From NCBI RefSeq assembly GCF_014235785.1, contig NZ_CP060137.1, positions 558,001 to 622,000 of the forward strand: a DNA stretch of 64,000 nt, written 5' to 3'. This document shows positions 53,586 through 62,891 of this stretch, one piece after another (position 1 is the stretch's first letter; each line of letters begins with the position of its first letter). Origin of the DNA: Bacillus sp. PAMC26568 (lineage in GTDB: Bacteria; Bacillota; Bacilli; Bacillales; Bacillaceae). The notes beneath the pieces were generated by a model. It saw only the letters and a list, made by a program, of their open reading frames with translations, was not told the origin of the DNA and made no database searches. A program made the translations under genes and the position numbers.

Positions 53586-54998
53586 TTATAGTGAACTGGA
53601 ATCTTGTCTTTTCATATATTTCGTCAAAAATGGATAAATTACAAACCCTGCCAAGAAAAGGCCGACTCCTAATACAAATGTTTTTAAATCAGCTGTTCCA
53701 GTCACAATCACCCATACCGAATAAATACAGGCGAATGAGGCAATGATTCCGTCTCTTACACGTGATCCTTTCAGCACATCATATGTTTCTCCTTTAGCAA
53801 TCAGCTTCAAGAAGAAAATAGAGGATACAAGGTATGGGAAAAGATACGCAAGTGTTGCTGATGTTGTTAAAAATGTATAAGCTTCACTGATAGTTCCCGA
53901 AATGGTTGAGAAAATAAAGATTTGAGACATTAAATTTGTAATCAGCAAAGCATTGCTTGGGCTTCCTTTTTTATTTGTCTTAGCAAAGAAAGCAGGGAAG
54001 ATACCCGATTTTGCCGCTTGAAAAGGCACTTCAGATGAAAGTAAAATCCAGCCGATCGTTGAACCAAACAAGGATACGACAGCTAAAAGCGCCATTGCAT
54101 TTGCACCTGCATCGCCAATAATCACAGACAGTACATCTACAAATGGTTTGTCAGATGCCTGCAGCTGATCGTGCGGCAGTACACCCATTGTGATAAGTGT
54201 GATTATCATATAGATGAACACAGCAATGATTAAGCCAGTAATCGTAGCTCTTTTTACATCACGCTGAGATTTGGCCCGACCTGAAAGAATGACAGCAGAC
54301 TCAATCCCTACAAATGCCCATAATGTAGATATCGCAGCGAATTGCACTTGATTTGTCAGACCAAAAGTCACGCCAGGCTCTGTTTCTACCGGAAAATAAA
54401 ATTCTCCAAATGATGCCGATTCCAGTGCAAATAAACCAGCAACAATAAAAAGCATAAATCCAATTACTTTAGAAGCTGTAGCGACAAAGTTCAGTTTGCC
54501 AGCTCCATTCATATTCGTTATAAGGATGGTATGAGTGCCCCAAAGCAAGAATGTACAAACAATAAATGTGACTGCTCTTCCTAATTGAATTTCCTGTGAA
54601 CCGACTGAAAATAAAATCGATTTGTCAGACATAATAGGAAAGAATGTAGAAAGATATCCTGCAAAACTAGTGATGATCGCGACATTGCTTATCCAGTTCG
54701 CGACCCAATATCCCCAAACCATACTGAATCCGGCGACTTTGCCTTTTTTAGGTGAATCGAATAATGCTTTTGCATAACTTTGCGGACCAGCCGTAAGATC
54801 AGGTCTGCGAATCGATAAGTTTCCGAAAACAAGTGCGATCATTAACACACCAAATCCCGTTACGACCCAAGCGGTAGTGACTCCAAGCGGACTTGCTGTC
54901 TGAGCCAATGTGCTTGGAAGCATAAATATCCCTGACCCAACCATGTTTCCAACAACAAACGCTGTTAAAAGCCAAAATCCCCATTTTTTTTGCTTCAT
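53586..54998 (-). CDS. yvsH: basic amino acid permease (YvsH-like), lysine-riboswitch controlled
   Basis: A 470-residue, 12-helix APC transporter of the basic amino acid/polyamine antiporter branch. It begins MKQKKWGFWLLTAFVVGNMVGSGIFMLPSTL with the GSGIF substrate motif, and has LWAFVGIESAVILSGRAKSQRDVKRATITG in the helix 6-7 region. Length matches B. subtilis YvsH, a putative lysine transporter with an L-box leader. ATG at 54998 follows TAGGAGG. The riboswitch directly upstream makes lysine (import, or exchange for ornithine or arginine) the likely substrate. Confidence 0.88.
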   Translation of the reverse strand: MKQKKWGFWLLTAFVVGNMVGSGIFMLPSTLAQTASPLGVTTAWVVTGFGVLMIALVFGNLSIRRPDLTAGPQSYAKALFDSPKKGKVAGFSMVWGYWVANWISNVAIITSFAGYLSTFFPIMSDKSILFSVGSQEIQLGRAVTFIVCTFLLWGTHTILITNMNGAGKLNFVATASKVIGFMLFIVAGLFALESASFGEFYFPVETEPGVTFGLTNQVQFAAISTLWAFVGIESAVILSGRAKSQRDVKRATITGLIIAVFIYMIITLITMGVLPHDQLQASDKPFVDVLSVIIGDAGANAMALLAVVSLFGSTIGWILLSSEVPFQAAKSGIFPAFFAKTNKKGSPSNALLITNLMSQIFIFSTISGTISEAYTFLTTSATLAYLFPYLVSSIFFLKLIAKGETYDVLKGSRVRDGIIASFACIYSVWVIVTGTADLKTFVLGVGLFLAGFVIYPFLTKYMKRQDSSSL

Positions 54999-55082
54999 TG
55001 TAAAACCTCCTATATAGATCCATAAAAATGGCTGCATCATTAGTGTGTGTATTTTTTAGTTAAACCGATCCATTCGGACAAA

Positions 55083-55334
55083 CAAAAAAGCACATGGAAC
55101 AAGTCCATGCGCAAATACATACACAAAAACTCACGATAATCTCCTGATAGCACTCCGCAGATCAACTCTGCGGCAGTCCAGCACCTATTCGATACTGTCC
55201 CAGCATGAAACAAAGCGGTTGTTTCAAACTTCGGCACCAAGTCCTTTCGGATTTGCAGTCATCAGCTCCACTAGCCTCTTGCAATCTACTCATAATTGGC
55301 GCAACCTCTACCTCACCGAGATTATAGTGAGGAT
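55083..55334 (-). promoter_or_regulatory. lysine (L-box) riboswitch with terminator
   Basis: On the minus strand P1 is CTCACTATAATCTC pairing, one mismatch, with GAGATTATCGTGAG. Between lie the L-box blocks: GTAGAGGTTGCGCC, GAGTAGATT, GAGCTGATGACTGC, GAAAGGACTTGGTGCCGAAG, GCTGGGACAG and GGTGCTGGACTGCC. A terminator of GCGCATGGA and TCCATGTGC arms with a T tail ends at 55083. High lysine should shut off the permease. Confidence 0.95.
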
Positions 55335-55549
55335 TTTGATTTATTATTTTAGTAAACTAAAGTTAACAATTCCTCTTAAAGAAGTCAAGAGAAACTGCTA
55401 ATTTCCAAAACTTTCATATTAATATAGATCCTCCTGTCACGGAAACTTCATTTTGCAATTCACGGTGATATCAACTATAATTTACAAAGATAGCGTTTAC
55501 TTAATATATTCGATTTTCTGTAAAAATTTATATGGAAGAAGGGTTCATA

Positions 55550-55726
55550 ATGAACTTAGGATTCGGCGAAATAATGCTGATCGTCTTTGTTGCATTGCTT
55601 CTTTTCGGACCGAAAAAATTGCCTGAATTAGGAAAAGCTGCAGGCAAAACGTTACGGGAGTTTAAGAATGCTACTAAAGGACTTATGGACGATGATGATG
55701 CGAAATCAGATAAACAAGTAAAATAA
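55550..55726 (+). CDS. tatA: twin-arginine translocase subunit TatA
   Basis: A 58-residue TatA protein. The N-terminal TM helix, [26 protein letters not shown], is followed by the amphipathic helix beginning [15 protein letters not shown] and a charged acidic tail. The [12 protein letters not shown] hinge is diagnostic. It oligomerises into the pore through which TatBC-bound folded proteins cross. No tatC is adjacent, as for B. subtilis tatAc. ATG at 55550 has GAAGAAGGG upstream. A terminator follows. Confidence 0.95.
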   Translation: MNLGFGEIMLIVFVALLLFGPKKLPELGKAAGKTLREFKNATKGLMDDDDAKSDKQVK

Positions 55727-55737
55727 ATAAAACTCGT

Positions 55738-55770
55738 AAAGGCAATGACACATCGTCATGCCTTTTTCTT
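55738..55770 (+). terminator. tatA terminator
   Basis: AAAGGCA-A-TGA and TCA-TGCCTTT pair around a 7-nt loop with one bulge; TTTTTC follows. Confidence 0.85.
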
Positions 55771-55874
55771 TTTGTCATTAACCGGTTAAATTGTACAAAT
55801 TTTTCGTTAATTGTTTTATAATGACAAGTGAGGAATTATTTAGTGTTCCGAAATACATACGAGGGGGAATGGCA

Positions 55875-57668
55875 ATGAAAGCTGCTACATATGTTGAGAC
55901 ATGGGATTTGGATGTGTTTTTTGAGGGTGGAAGCGGGTCAGAAGCCTTCAAAAAATATTTAGAGGAGCTTGCACTGGATGTTCCTGCGTTTAAGGATCAG
56001 GCAGAACATCTAAAAGTGCCTCAATCTGCAGCAGATAGCGTCTATTTAGACAAGATACTTGAGAAATTTCAGGGAATTGCCAAACGGATGAGACAGGCAG
56101 GAGCCTTTGTCGGCTGTTTACAGGCCCAAAATACAAATGATAAACATGCTTCCATTCTAAGAGGTAAGATTACTCAATTAAGTTCTCAATTTCAAAATGC
56201 CCTGGCAATCTTCGATCAAAAGCTTGTAAAAGTTGAGGATACTGTTTGGACTGAGCTTGTGAATTCTGAAACATTGGCTGAATTGAAATTTGCACTAAGC
56301 GAACGGCGCGGCAAAGCAAAGAACAAGCTGCCGATTGAACAGGAAACGATAATCAATGCGATGTCAGTTGATGGTTATCATGCATGGGGCCAGCTTTATG
56401 ATACGCTTGTTTCTAAAGTGAAAATACCGTTTGAGGAAGATGGGAAAATGAAAGAGCTGTCAGTTGGCCAGGCGGCTAATAAGTTTTCCAGTGGAGATCG
56501 TTCTGTTAGACAATCAGTCTTCAATGAATGGGAAAAAGCATGGGGAAGCCAGGCAGACTTATTCGCTCATACGCTTAATCATTTGTCTGGATTCCGTTTA
56601 AATGTATATGAAAAGCGGGGCTGGGATGATGTACTGAGTGAACCGCTTGAAATCAACAGAATGAAGCGTGAGACGCTGGATGTGATGTGGAAGGTTATTT
56701 CAGAAAATAAACAGCCGCTCGTAAATTATTTGAAACGAAAAGCAGAATTGCTTGGCGTAGAGAAACTCAGCTGGTTCGATCTTGATGCACCTATAGGCGG
56801 CAGTGAAACCAAGGTGAGCTATCAAGAGGGAGCTGAGTTTATTTTGGATCAGTTCAGCAACTTTGGCGAACAGCTGACCTCGTTTACGGAAAAAGCATTT
56901 GCGGACCGCTGGATTGAGGCTGAAGATCGTCCAGGTAAAGCACCAGGCGGATTTTGCACGAGCTTTACTGAGAGCGACCAATCAAGAATCTTTATGACAT
57001 TCTCAGGAACACCGTCTAACATTGCAACACTTGCCCATGAACTCGGCCATGCGTTTCATCAGCATGCAATGGCGGGAGTCCATCCGCTCAATCGCAACTA
57101 TGCGATGAACGTGGCTGAAACAGCATCAACCTTTGCTGAAATGATTGTTGCAGATGCTTCTGTTAAAAAAGCAAAAACAGAGGAGGAGCGATTAGCTCTT
57201 TTAGAAGACAAGGTTCAAAGAAGTGTTGCCCTTTTGATGAACATTCACGGCCGCTTCTTATTTGAGACCTCTTTTTACGCGGAACGCAAAAAAGGGATTG
57301 TCAGTACGGAAAAGCTGAACACATTGATGGAGGATGCTCAGAGAGAAGCTTATTGCGATTCATTAGGCGAGTATCACCCGCATTTCTGGGCCTCTAAGCT
57401 GCATTTCTATATTACAGGGGTGCCATTTTATAATTTCCCGTATACATTTGGCTATTTATTCTCGCTTGGTATTTATGCGAAAGCATTGGAAGAAGGAGCT
57501 GCATTTGAAGAAAAGTATATTGCCCTTTTAAAAGATACAGGATCCATGCAGGTTGAAGATCTGGCAATGAAACATCTGGGCGTTGATCTGACTAAAGAAG
57601 ATTTCTGGAAAAAGGCCGTGCTGCTCACAGTACAGGATGTTGAGGAATTTTTGGAAGCTACTAAGTAA
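55875..57668 (+). CDS. pepF: M3-family oligoendopeptidase F
   Basis: A 597-residue cytoplasmic zinc metallopeptidase that cuts oligopeptides of about 7-20 residues. The thermolysin-like zinc site is LAHELGHAFHQH (HExxH) with the distal Glu in NVAETASTFAEMIV about 25 residues on. N-terminal helical regions are as in the PepF/Pz-peptidase group. GAGGGGG lies seven bases before ATG 55875; ATG 55869 is too near it. It is a single gene with a strong terminator. Confidence 0.9.
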   Translation: MKAATYVETWDLDVFFEGGSGSEAFKKYLEELALDVPAFKDQAEHLKVPQSAADSVYLDKILEKFQGIAKRMRQAGAFVGCLQAQNTNDKHASILRGKITQLSSQFQNALAIFDQKLVKVEDTVWTELVNSETLAELKFALSERRGKAKNKLPIEQETIINAMSVDGYHAWGQLYDTLVSKVKIPFEEDGKMKELSVGQAANKFSSGDRSVRQSVFNEWEKAWGSQADLFAHTLNHLSGFRLNVYEKRGWDDVLSEPLEINRMKRETLDVMWKVISENKQPLVNYLKRKAELLGVEKLSWFDLDAPIGGSETKVSYQEGAEFILDQFSNFGEQLTSFTEKAFADRWIEAEDRPGKAPGGFCTSFTESDQSRIFMTFSGTPSNIATLAHELGHAFHQHAMAGVHPLNRNYAMNVAETASTFAEMIVADASVKKAKTEEERLALLEDKVQRSVALLMNIHGRFLFETSFYAERKKGIVSTEKLNTLMEDAQREAYCDSLGEYHPHFWASKLHFYITGVPFYNFPYTFGYLFSLGIYAKALEEGAAFEEKYIALLKDTGSMQVEDLAMKHLGVDLTKEDFWKKAVLLTVQDVEEFLEATK

Positions 57669-57686
57669 ACGATGTTGAACTAAAAA

Positions 57687-57728
57687 AACGAGAATGGACA
57701 TTGTTTTGCTGTCCATTCTCGTTTTTTT
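57687..57728 (+). terminator. pepF terminator
   Basis: AACGAGAATGGAC and GTCCATTCTCGTT, perfect 13-bp arms, with seven T residues. It could also serve the convergent gene. Confidence 0.95.
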
Positions 57729-57774
57729 ATGGGTCTGAATTTGTATTGAATGGCATTAGGGATGGATTACCTTC

Positions 57775-58515
57775 CTACTTTTTTTCAATCCTTTCAATCC
57801 AGTTATTGATTTCTCGGATGATTTGATCTTGCTGGACAAATACGTTAATATCCGCTTTGTTATCTCCTTTTTGCTCTCCGTACATGCCAAACTGGGCATG
57901 ATTTCCTCCATTGATTTTGTGGAAAAAGGTATAATCAGACAAAAGATGTTTTGTTTTTTTTATGTCTTCAAGTGTTGATATTCCGTCATGTTCTGCATAA
58001 ATGGTCAGGATCGGAAAGTCTGTATTTGAAAAATCACTGGAATTAGTTGGGTATGCTGCGAGCAGGAAAAGACCCTTGATTTCTTCTTGATGTTCAAATG
58101 CATAAATCGAGGCGGCTGCACCTCCTTGAGAATGTCCGCCGATATACCAGTTGTTGATCTGTTCCAGATTTTTTATGATAGTATCTGCTTTGTCTATCCC
58201 AGCTATGGCAAGATTAAAAGGCATTTGCGGAATCACAGCGGTGTATCCTTTTTGAGAAAGCTGATCCGCTAGATAGGCATAGGCTTCTGGCTCTACTTTT
58301 GCACCTGGATACAGAATGATCCCCTTATCCGTTTTTTGATTTTCAGGTTCAAAAATCAAATATTCGTTTGTTTCCTTTTGATCCTGCAAATTCGCTGTAT
58401 TATAGAGCTCTTCTGATGGTGAATAAGTGATTTGCGACCATATGTAAAACCCTCCAAATGCTAGAATGAGGACGGCTAATGCGCCTAATAAAAAATTTTT
58501 TATGAATCTTTTCAT
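57775..58515 (-). CDS. membrane-anchored alpha/beta hydrolase
   Basis: A 246-residue hydrolase with an N-terminal signal anchor (about 7-27, FLLGALAVLILAFGGFYIW). The catalytic set is YIGGHSQGGAAAS (nucleophile Ser), Asp in IYAEHDG, and His in NGGNHAQFG. ILYPGAKVEPEAYAYLA supplies the oxyanion region. Family members are annotated as carboxymethylenebutenolidase-like or dienelactone-hydrolase-like; the substrate is unknown. The anchor places the active site outside the cell. Weak AAGGGG site. Confidence 0.82.
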   Translation of the reverse strand: MKRFIKNFLLGALAVLILAFGGFYIWSQITYSPSEELYNTANLQDQKETNEYLIFEPENQKTDKGIILYPGAKVEPEAYAYLADQLSQKGYTAVIPQMPFNLAIAGIDKADTIIKNLEQINNWYIGGHSQGGAAASIYAFEHQEEIKGLFLLAAYPTNSSDFSNTDFPILTIYAEHDGISTLEDIKKTKHLLSDYTFFHKINGGNHAQFGMYGEQKGDNKADINVFVQQDQIIREINNWIERIEKK

Positions 58516-58642
58516 CGAGTAAAACCCCTTAATTCATGACGTTTTCAGCTAAATTTTATGATTAAATACAGCTAAAGGCAAATGTTGATGTTTGCAAAAT
58601 CATTATCTTTTCTTTTAGAATAATAGTATAACTTAATAAATA

Positions 58643-58842
58643 TACGCTTAATCCTTAATTGGAGCGGGGGAACCGAACTGTGCCATGCACTGGGGTGAAT
58701 CCTTATAGTAAAAAAGGTAGGACAGCTCTTCGTCCGAATCCGACAGCTAACCTCGTATGCACTGGAGAGACATATCTGTGGTAAAGTCATAATGATCCAA
58801 ATTGACGAATACAACCGCGAGAATTCTCTCGCGGTTTTTTGT
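58643..58842 (+). promoter_or_regulatory. c-di-AMP (ydaO/yuaA) riboswitch upstream of a DAACS symporter
   Basis: The element reads CGCTTAATCC, GGAGCGGGGGAACCG, GGGGTGAATCC, GGTAGGACAGCTCTTCGTCC, GAATCCGACAGCTAACCTCG, the conserved ydaO/yuaA blocks in order, to about 58772. A terminator of AACCGCGAGA and TCTCGCGGTT arms with six T residues ends at 58842, 97 bp before the symporter start. A TATAAC -10 lies just upstream. High c-di-AMP should reduce expression. Confidence 0.94.
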
Positions 58843-58938
58843 ATTTTTCAAAAAAATCACTTAAATGTGTTTCTCCACCCTTGTATTTAGGGAATAAAAC
58901 ACTATCTTTATATCAATACTATTTTACGGAGGTTTTAT

Positions 58939-60186
58939 ATGAAACTAGCAACGAAAATCATCATTGGTCTTATTTTGGGTGCAATTGTAGGTCTTATTTT
59001 AAATATTACGGCTCCAGATCTATTTAAACAGCTTGATACGTTTTTATTTACCCCGCTGGGAAAAATATTCTTAAACTTAATTAATATGCTTGTTGTGCCA
59101 ATCGTTTTCTTCTCTATTACTCTAGGAGTAGCTGGGTTGGGCGATCCGAAAAAACTAGGAAGAATTGGGGTTAAAACCGTATCTTACTTTTTAGTAACGA
59201 CTGCTGTAGCCATCGTGATTGGCTTAATCCTTGCACTGACAATTCAGCCTGGAAACATCGGTGAATTTGATACAAAGTCCGCTGAATATAAAGCAGAAGA
59301 GGCGCCATCTGTTGGGGAAACATTCTTAAACATGATTCCGACGAATTCTATTAAAGCATTTGCTGATGGCAACATGCTGCAAATTATTATTTTTTCAATC
59401 TTTGTAGGTCTGGGAATCACGTTCCTCGGCAAAAAAGCAAGTACCTTATATAAGGTAGTCGAACAAGGCAACGATCTGATGATGTATTTAGTAAATGTGG
59501 TCATGAAATTTGCTCCATACGGTACGTTCGGTCTTATCGCAACTGCTGTTGGCAGCCAAGGGCTAGACGCTCTTAAAGCAATGGGTTTGTACATGGGTGT
59601 TGTTATGCTCGCACTTGTGATTCATGCTATCGTAACATACGGAGCATCCATCCTTTTCTTGGCGAAGCAAAGTCCGATCTGGTTCTTTAAGAATTTTGCT
59701 CCTGCAATGGCAGTAGCTTTCAGTACATCAAGCAGTAATGCAACCCTTCCTGTTTCGATGGAAACGGCGCAAAAACGCCTGAAAGTTCCAGAACCAATCT
59801 CAAGTTTTGTTCAGCCTTTAGGTGCAACCATCAATATGGATGGAACGGCCATTATGCAAGGTGTAGCAACAATCTTTATTGCCCAGGTTTACAATATTGA
59901 CCTTTCCTTCACACAATTGATAACAGTCGTTTTAACAGCTGTTCTTGCATCAATTGGAACAGCCGGGGTACCAGGTGTTGGACTGATCATGCTTGCAATG
60001 GTATTAAACTCTGTCGGTCTTCCAGTTGCAGGTATTGCCTTAATCATTGGTATTGACCGTTTGCTTGATATGGCACGTACTGCAGTCAACATCACAGGTG
60101 ATGCAGCCTGTGCTGTTATTGTAGCTGAAACAGAAAAGAAACACGGAGATTATAAGATTCCAGAGTTTGAAGAAAAATTATCGTAA
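58939..60186 (+). CDS. DAACS dicarboxylate/amino acid:cation symporter
   Basis: A 415-residue transporter of the glutamate/dicarboxylate family. HP1 tip is STSSSNATLPVSM, TM7 motif TINMDGTAIMQG, HP2 SIGTAGVPGVGLIML, and TM8 [17 protein letters not shown] with the Asp/Arg substrate pair. It differs from the GltP at 50.8 kb in having the canonical SSSNATLP and NMDGT forms, so it may prefer Na+ coupling. ACGGAGG precedes the ATG. It is controlled by a c-di-AMP riboswitch, which suggests uptake of aspartate or glutamate, the K+ counter-ion, is tied to c-di-AMP. Confidence 0.9.
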   Translation: MKLATKIIIGLILGAIVGLILNITAPDLFKQLDTFLFTPLGKIFLNLINMLVVPIVFFSITLGVAGLGDPKKLGRIGVKTVSYFLVTTAVAIVIGLILALTIQPGNIGEFDTKSAEYKAEEAPSVGETFLNMIPTNSIKAFADGNMLQIIIFSIFVGLGITFLGKKASTLYKVVEQGNDLMMYLVNVVMKFAPYGTFGLIATAVGSQGLDALKAMGLYMGVVMLALVIHAIVTYGASILFLAKQSPIWFFKNFAPAMAVAFSTSSSNATLPVSMETAQKRLKVPEPISSFVQPLGATINMDGTAIMQGVATIFIAQVYNIDLSFTQLITVVLTAVLASIGTAGVPGVGLIMLAMVLNSVGLPVAGIALIIGIDRLLDMARTAVNITGDAACAVIVAETEKKHGDYKIPEFEEKLS

Positions 60187-60248
60187 TTAGGAAAGTTGCA
60201 GCGCCGTAAAAAAGTCAGGCGCTGGAATCAATAATCTGATCTAAATAG

Positions 60249-60278
60249 AAAGGCGGCCTGTTAACGGCCGCCTTTTTC
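60249..60278 (+). terminator. terminator of the c-di-AMP-controlled symporter
   Basis: AAAGGCGGCC and GGCCGCCTTT with a 7-nt loop and T tail. Confidence 0.93.
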
Positions 60279-60293
60279 TTAAATTTCAACGGA

Positions 60294-60316
60294 GATGTGC
60301 ACAAAATGTGCACATC
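60294..60316. promoter_or_regulatory. perfect inverted repeat before the two-component operon
   Basis: GATGTGCACA and TGTGCACATC flank AAA. The repeat lies 59 bp before the kinase start. It may be an operator; OmpR-type regulators usually bind direct repeats, so another regulator is possible. Confidence 0.6.
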
Positions 60317-60374
60317 TTTCTGGTACTGTAAAATAAATAGTGCCAATAAGATTTTTTATTTAGGAGTTAAGAAA

Positions 60375-61733
60375 ATGAACAAACTCGCCATAAAGATTGG
60401 ATTATTATTTTTTACAATTATTCTAGTAGTTGAAACATGTTTATTCTTATTTTTATATCGCAATCTCGTAAACACCCGCGTGGAAGAAGAAATTACGGTC
60501 CTTCAGGCAAGAGGCAACAGTCACAGGGATGTTCTATTGAAGCATAATAATGAAATGACACGGGAGCATGTAGTCTTAATGGAATCCGAAGCAGACACAG
60601 ATGTTGTTTTGACAAATGAAGCAGGAGACGTTCTTCATTCCTCAAAAGAAATACATCCATATATGCAGAGGGTAATCAATCAGAAGGCGAAAGAAAGGGA
60701 AAAAGCTTCACAGGATTGGCAGGATCATCCGTTTATTTCATCGGTAAGCCCAATCAGGGATAATGGTGAAACAACAGGCTATGTTTTTATGTTCAAAGGA
60801 ACAGACTCGCTTCAATCAATGATAGCGAGATTAAATGATCACTTTATCTTTCTTGGAACGGTGTCTGTTATTTTAACAATTATAGCAGTTGTTTTTCTTT
60901 CGAAGATTGTGACAAAACCGCTGCTCTCCATGAAGCAGGCAACTGAACGCTTAAGTGAAGGCGACTTTACAGTAAAACTTCATATGCAAAGAAATGATGA
61001 GCTTGGAGAGCTGGGGGATTCCATCCAAAAGCTAGGGAATGATTTATCACATTTAAAGCAAGAAAGAAATGAATTTCTGGCTAGCATTGCACATGAATTA
61101 CGTACACCCCTTACGTATATTAAAGGGTATGCAGATGTAGCACAAAGGTCCGAAATCTCTAAAGATGATCAAATGAAATATTTATCCATTATAGGCGAAC
61201 AGACAGAGCACCTATCATTGCTTGTTGAAGATTTGTTTGAACTTGCAAAGCTTGATCACCATTCTTTTCATGTTGAAAAAGAACGAATTGAACTTGGTTC
61301 CTTTCTTAAAAAAACGACTGAAAAGATCACTCCTATTCTAATCAAAGAAAGGAAGGTGAATTTCCAGCTTCCTTCCTGCTTAGTGCATCACATGATAGAT
61401 GCAGCCAGGTTTGAACAAGTGCTGCATAACATCATGGATAATGCGATTCATTATTCGGAAAAGGGTTCATCTATTACAATTAAGCTAACGGATGAAGATG
61501 AAAAAATTGAAATTATCGTTTCTGATGAAGGGATTGGCATTCCTAAAGAGGACCTGCCTTTTGTATTTGACAAATTATATCGTGTTGATAAATCAAGATC
61601 CCGTAATAGCGGGGGAACAGGCCTTGGTCTTGCAATTGTAAAAGAAATCGTAGAATCTCTTGGCGGCAATGTTCAAGCTAAAAGCCAACTCGGAATTGGG
61701 ACTTCAATTATCATTGTTTTTAGAAAGGATTAA
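60375..61733 (+). CDS. sensor histidine kinase of an OmpR-type two-component system
   Basis: A 452-residue membrane kinase. TM1 lies at about 7-29, a 120-residue extracytoplasmic sensor at about 35-155, TM2 at about 158-180, and HAMP at about 182-233 (LSMKQATERLSEGDFTVKL). HisKA has His240 (FLASIAHELRTPLTYIKGY). The ATPase domain has NIMDNAIHYS, DEGIGIP, FDKLYRVDKSRSR and GTGLGLAIV. ATG at 60375 follows TAGGAG. The kinase gene precedes the regulator gene, the reverse of the usual Bacillus order. The signal is unknown. Confidence 0.92.
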   Translation: MNKLAIKIGLLFFTIILVVETCLFLFLYRNLVNTRVEEEITVLQARGNSHRDVLLKHNNEMTREHVVLMESEADTDVVLTNEAGDVLHSSKEIHPYMQRVINQKAKEREKASQDWQDHPFISSVSPIRDNGETTGYVFMFKGTDSLQSMIARLNDHFIFLGTVSVILTIIAVVFLSKIVTKPLLSMKQATERLSEGDFTVKLHMQRNDELGELGDSIQKLGNDLSHLKQERNEFLASIAHELRTPLTYIKGYADVAQRSEISKDDQMKYLSIIGEQTEHLSLLVEDLFELAKLDHHSFHVEKERIELGSFLKKTTEKITPILIKERKVNFQLPSCLVHHMIDAARFEQVLHNIMDNAIHYSEKGSSITIKLTDEDEKIEIIVSDEGIGIPKEDLPFVFDKLYRVDKSRSRNSGGTGLGLAIVKEIVESLGGNVQAKSQLGIGTSIIIVFRKD

Positions 61734-61737
61734 GCTG

Positions 61738-62421
61738 ATGAAAAAAATTTTGCTTGTAGACGATGAAACGCTGATGCTGGATTTGCTTGCCCTTTACTTG
61801 GAGCCAGCGGGATATGCGTGCATAAAATCCTCTTCTGGACACGACGCTGTGCATCTTGTTCAAAAAGACGAACCAAATCTCATTATACTTGATGTCATGA
61901 TGCCAGGTAAGAATGGCTTTGAAGTGTGCAAAGAAATCAGGAACTTTTCAGATGTTCCCATAATCATGGTGACGGCAAGAGGTCAAAAACAGGACATTGT
62001 AAAAGGACTGCATACCGGGGCAGATGACTACCTTACAAAACCATTTAACGAGAGTGAATTGCTGGCACGAATTGAAGCGATATTAAGAAGGGTGAAGAAT
62101 CAAAGTGCAATTGATTTTAAAGGATTAAAATGGGATGAAAGAAGCCAGGAGGCAAGCTATCATGGTGAAACACTTCTTTTTACTCCAAAGGAATTTCAGC
62201 TTGCAGGTGTTTTTTTGAAAAATCGAAACAGAGTTTTTAACCGTGAGCATCTCATAACATCAATATGGGGATATGATGCAGATACAGAGGACAGGACGGT
62301 AGACTCGCACGTCCGTCACTTACGGGAAAAACTGAGAAAGACAGGCTTTCCAATTGATGATCATCTGCAAACGGTCTGGGGAGCAGGATATAGATGGAAT
62401 GATGAAATAAAAAACAATTAA
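61738..62421 (+). CDS. OmpR/PhoB-family response regulator
   Basis: A 227-residue regulator. The receiver has acidic pocket LVDDE, Asp52 (ILDVMMPGKNGFEV), MVTARG and Lys in LTKPFN. The winged helix has FTPKEFQLAGVFLKN and RTVDSHVRHLREKLRK. ATG at 61738 has AAAGGAT upstream, four bases after the kinase stop, so the pair is an operon. It lies between two c-di-AMP-controlled transporter loci, but the regulon is unknown. Confidence 0.93.
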   Translation: MKKILLVDDETLMLDLLALYLEPAGYACIKSSSGHDAVHLVQKDEPNLIILDVMMPGKNGFEVCKEIRNFSDVPIIMVTARGQKQDIVKGLHTGADDYLTKPFNESELLARIEAILRRVKNQSAIDFKGLKWDERSQEASYHGETLLFTPKEFQLAGVFLKNRNRVFNREHLITSIWGYDADTEDRTVDSHVRHLREKLRKTGFPIDDHLQTVWGAGYRWNDEIKNN

Positions 62422-62596
62422 AAAATCGTTAGAGGCTTAATGGCTGGAAAAAGACATGATAACCTAATTTTAATTGAATTCTTCCATTCAATCATAAGAA
62501 TCCAAAATAAACAGCCTGGCTAAGAAAACGAGACTTAAAAGCGCTTAAATGGTTGATTCAGGTCATTTTTAAGATTTTTCAACAGAAATTGACTCT

Positions 62597-62625
62597 TTAC
62601 TGTCATATCCAACAGGAGTAAGATA
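62597..62625 (+). promoter_or_regulatory. ktrAB promoter
   Basis: TTTACT and TAAGAT with 17-bp spacing lie 30 bp before the riboswitch. From 62422 to this point I see no gene. Confidence 0.6.
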
Positions 62626-62654
62626 CTGACATAAATACATTTCAGATATTCTTA

Positions 62655-62855
62655 AATCGCTTAATCCATGATGGAGCGGAGGACCCAATTCTGCTGGCTT
62701 TTATTGCAGCTTGGGGTGAATCCTTTACAGGTAGGGCTACTCTCATTGCCCGAACCCGACAGCTAACTTCGCAAGCGTTCTTGAGAGAGGATTATGAAAC
62801 ATATTGTGATGAGAAAATTCAGACACAGTGGTTCATGGGACCTCTGTGTCTTTTT
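62655..62855 (+). promoter_or_regulatory. c-di-AMP (ydaO/yuaA) riboswitch upstream of ktrAB
   Basis: AATCGCTTAATCC, GGAGCGGAGGACCC, TTGGGGTGAATCC, GGTAGGGCTACTCTCATTGCCC, GAACCCGACAGCTAACTTCG and the closing AAGCG give all family blocks to about 62785. A terminator with GACACAG and CTGTGTC arms and TTTTT ends at 62855. ktrAB (yuaA-yubG) is the classical target of this riboswitch in B. subtilis. Confidence 0.96.
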
Positions 62856-62891
62856 GTGTGCAAAAATCAGTATTGAAAGAAGGAAACTCTG

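Noticed and set aside
58643-58842. first thought to be a T-box or S-box leader
   Set aside because: It has no GGUACCGCG T-box and no S-box blocks; GACAGCTAACCTCG and GGGGTGAATCC identify the c-di-AMP class.
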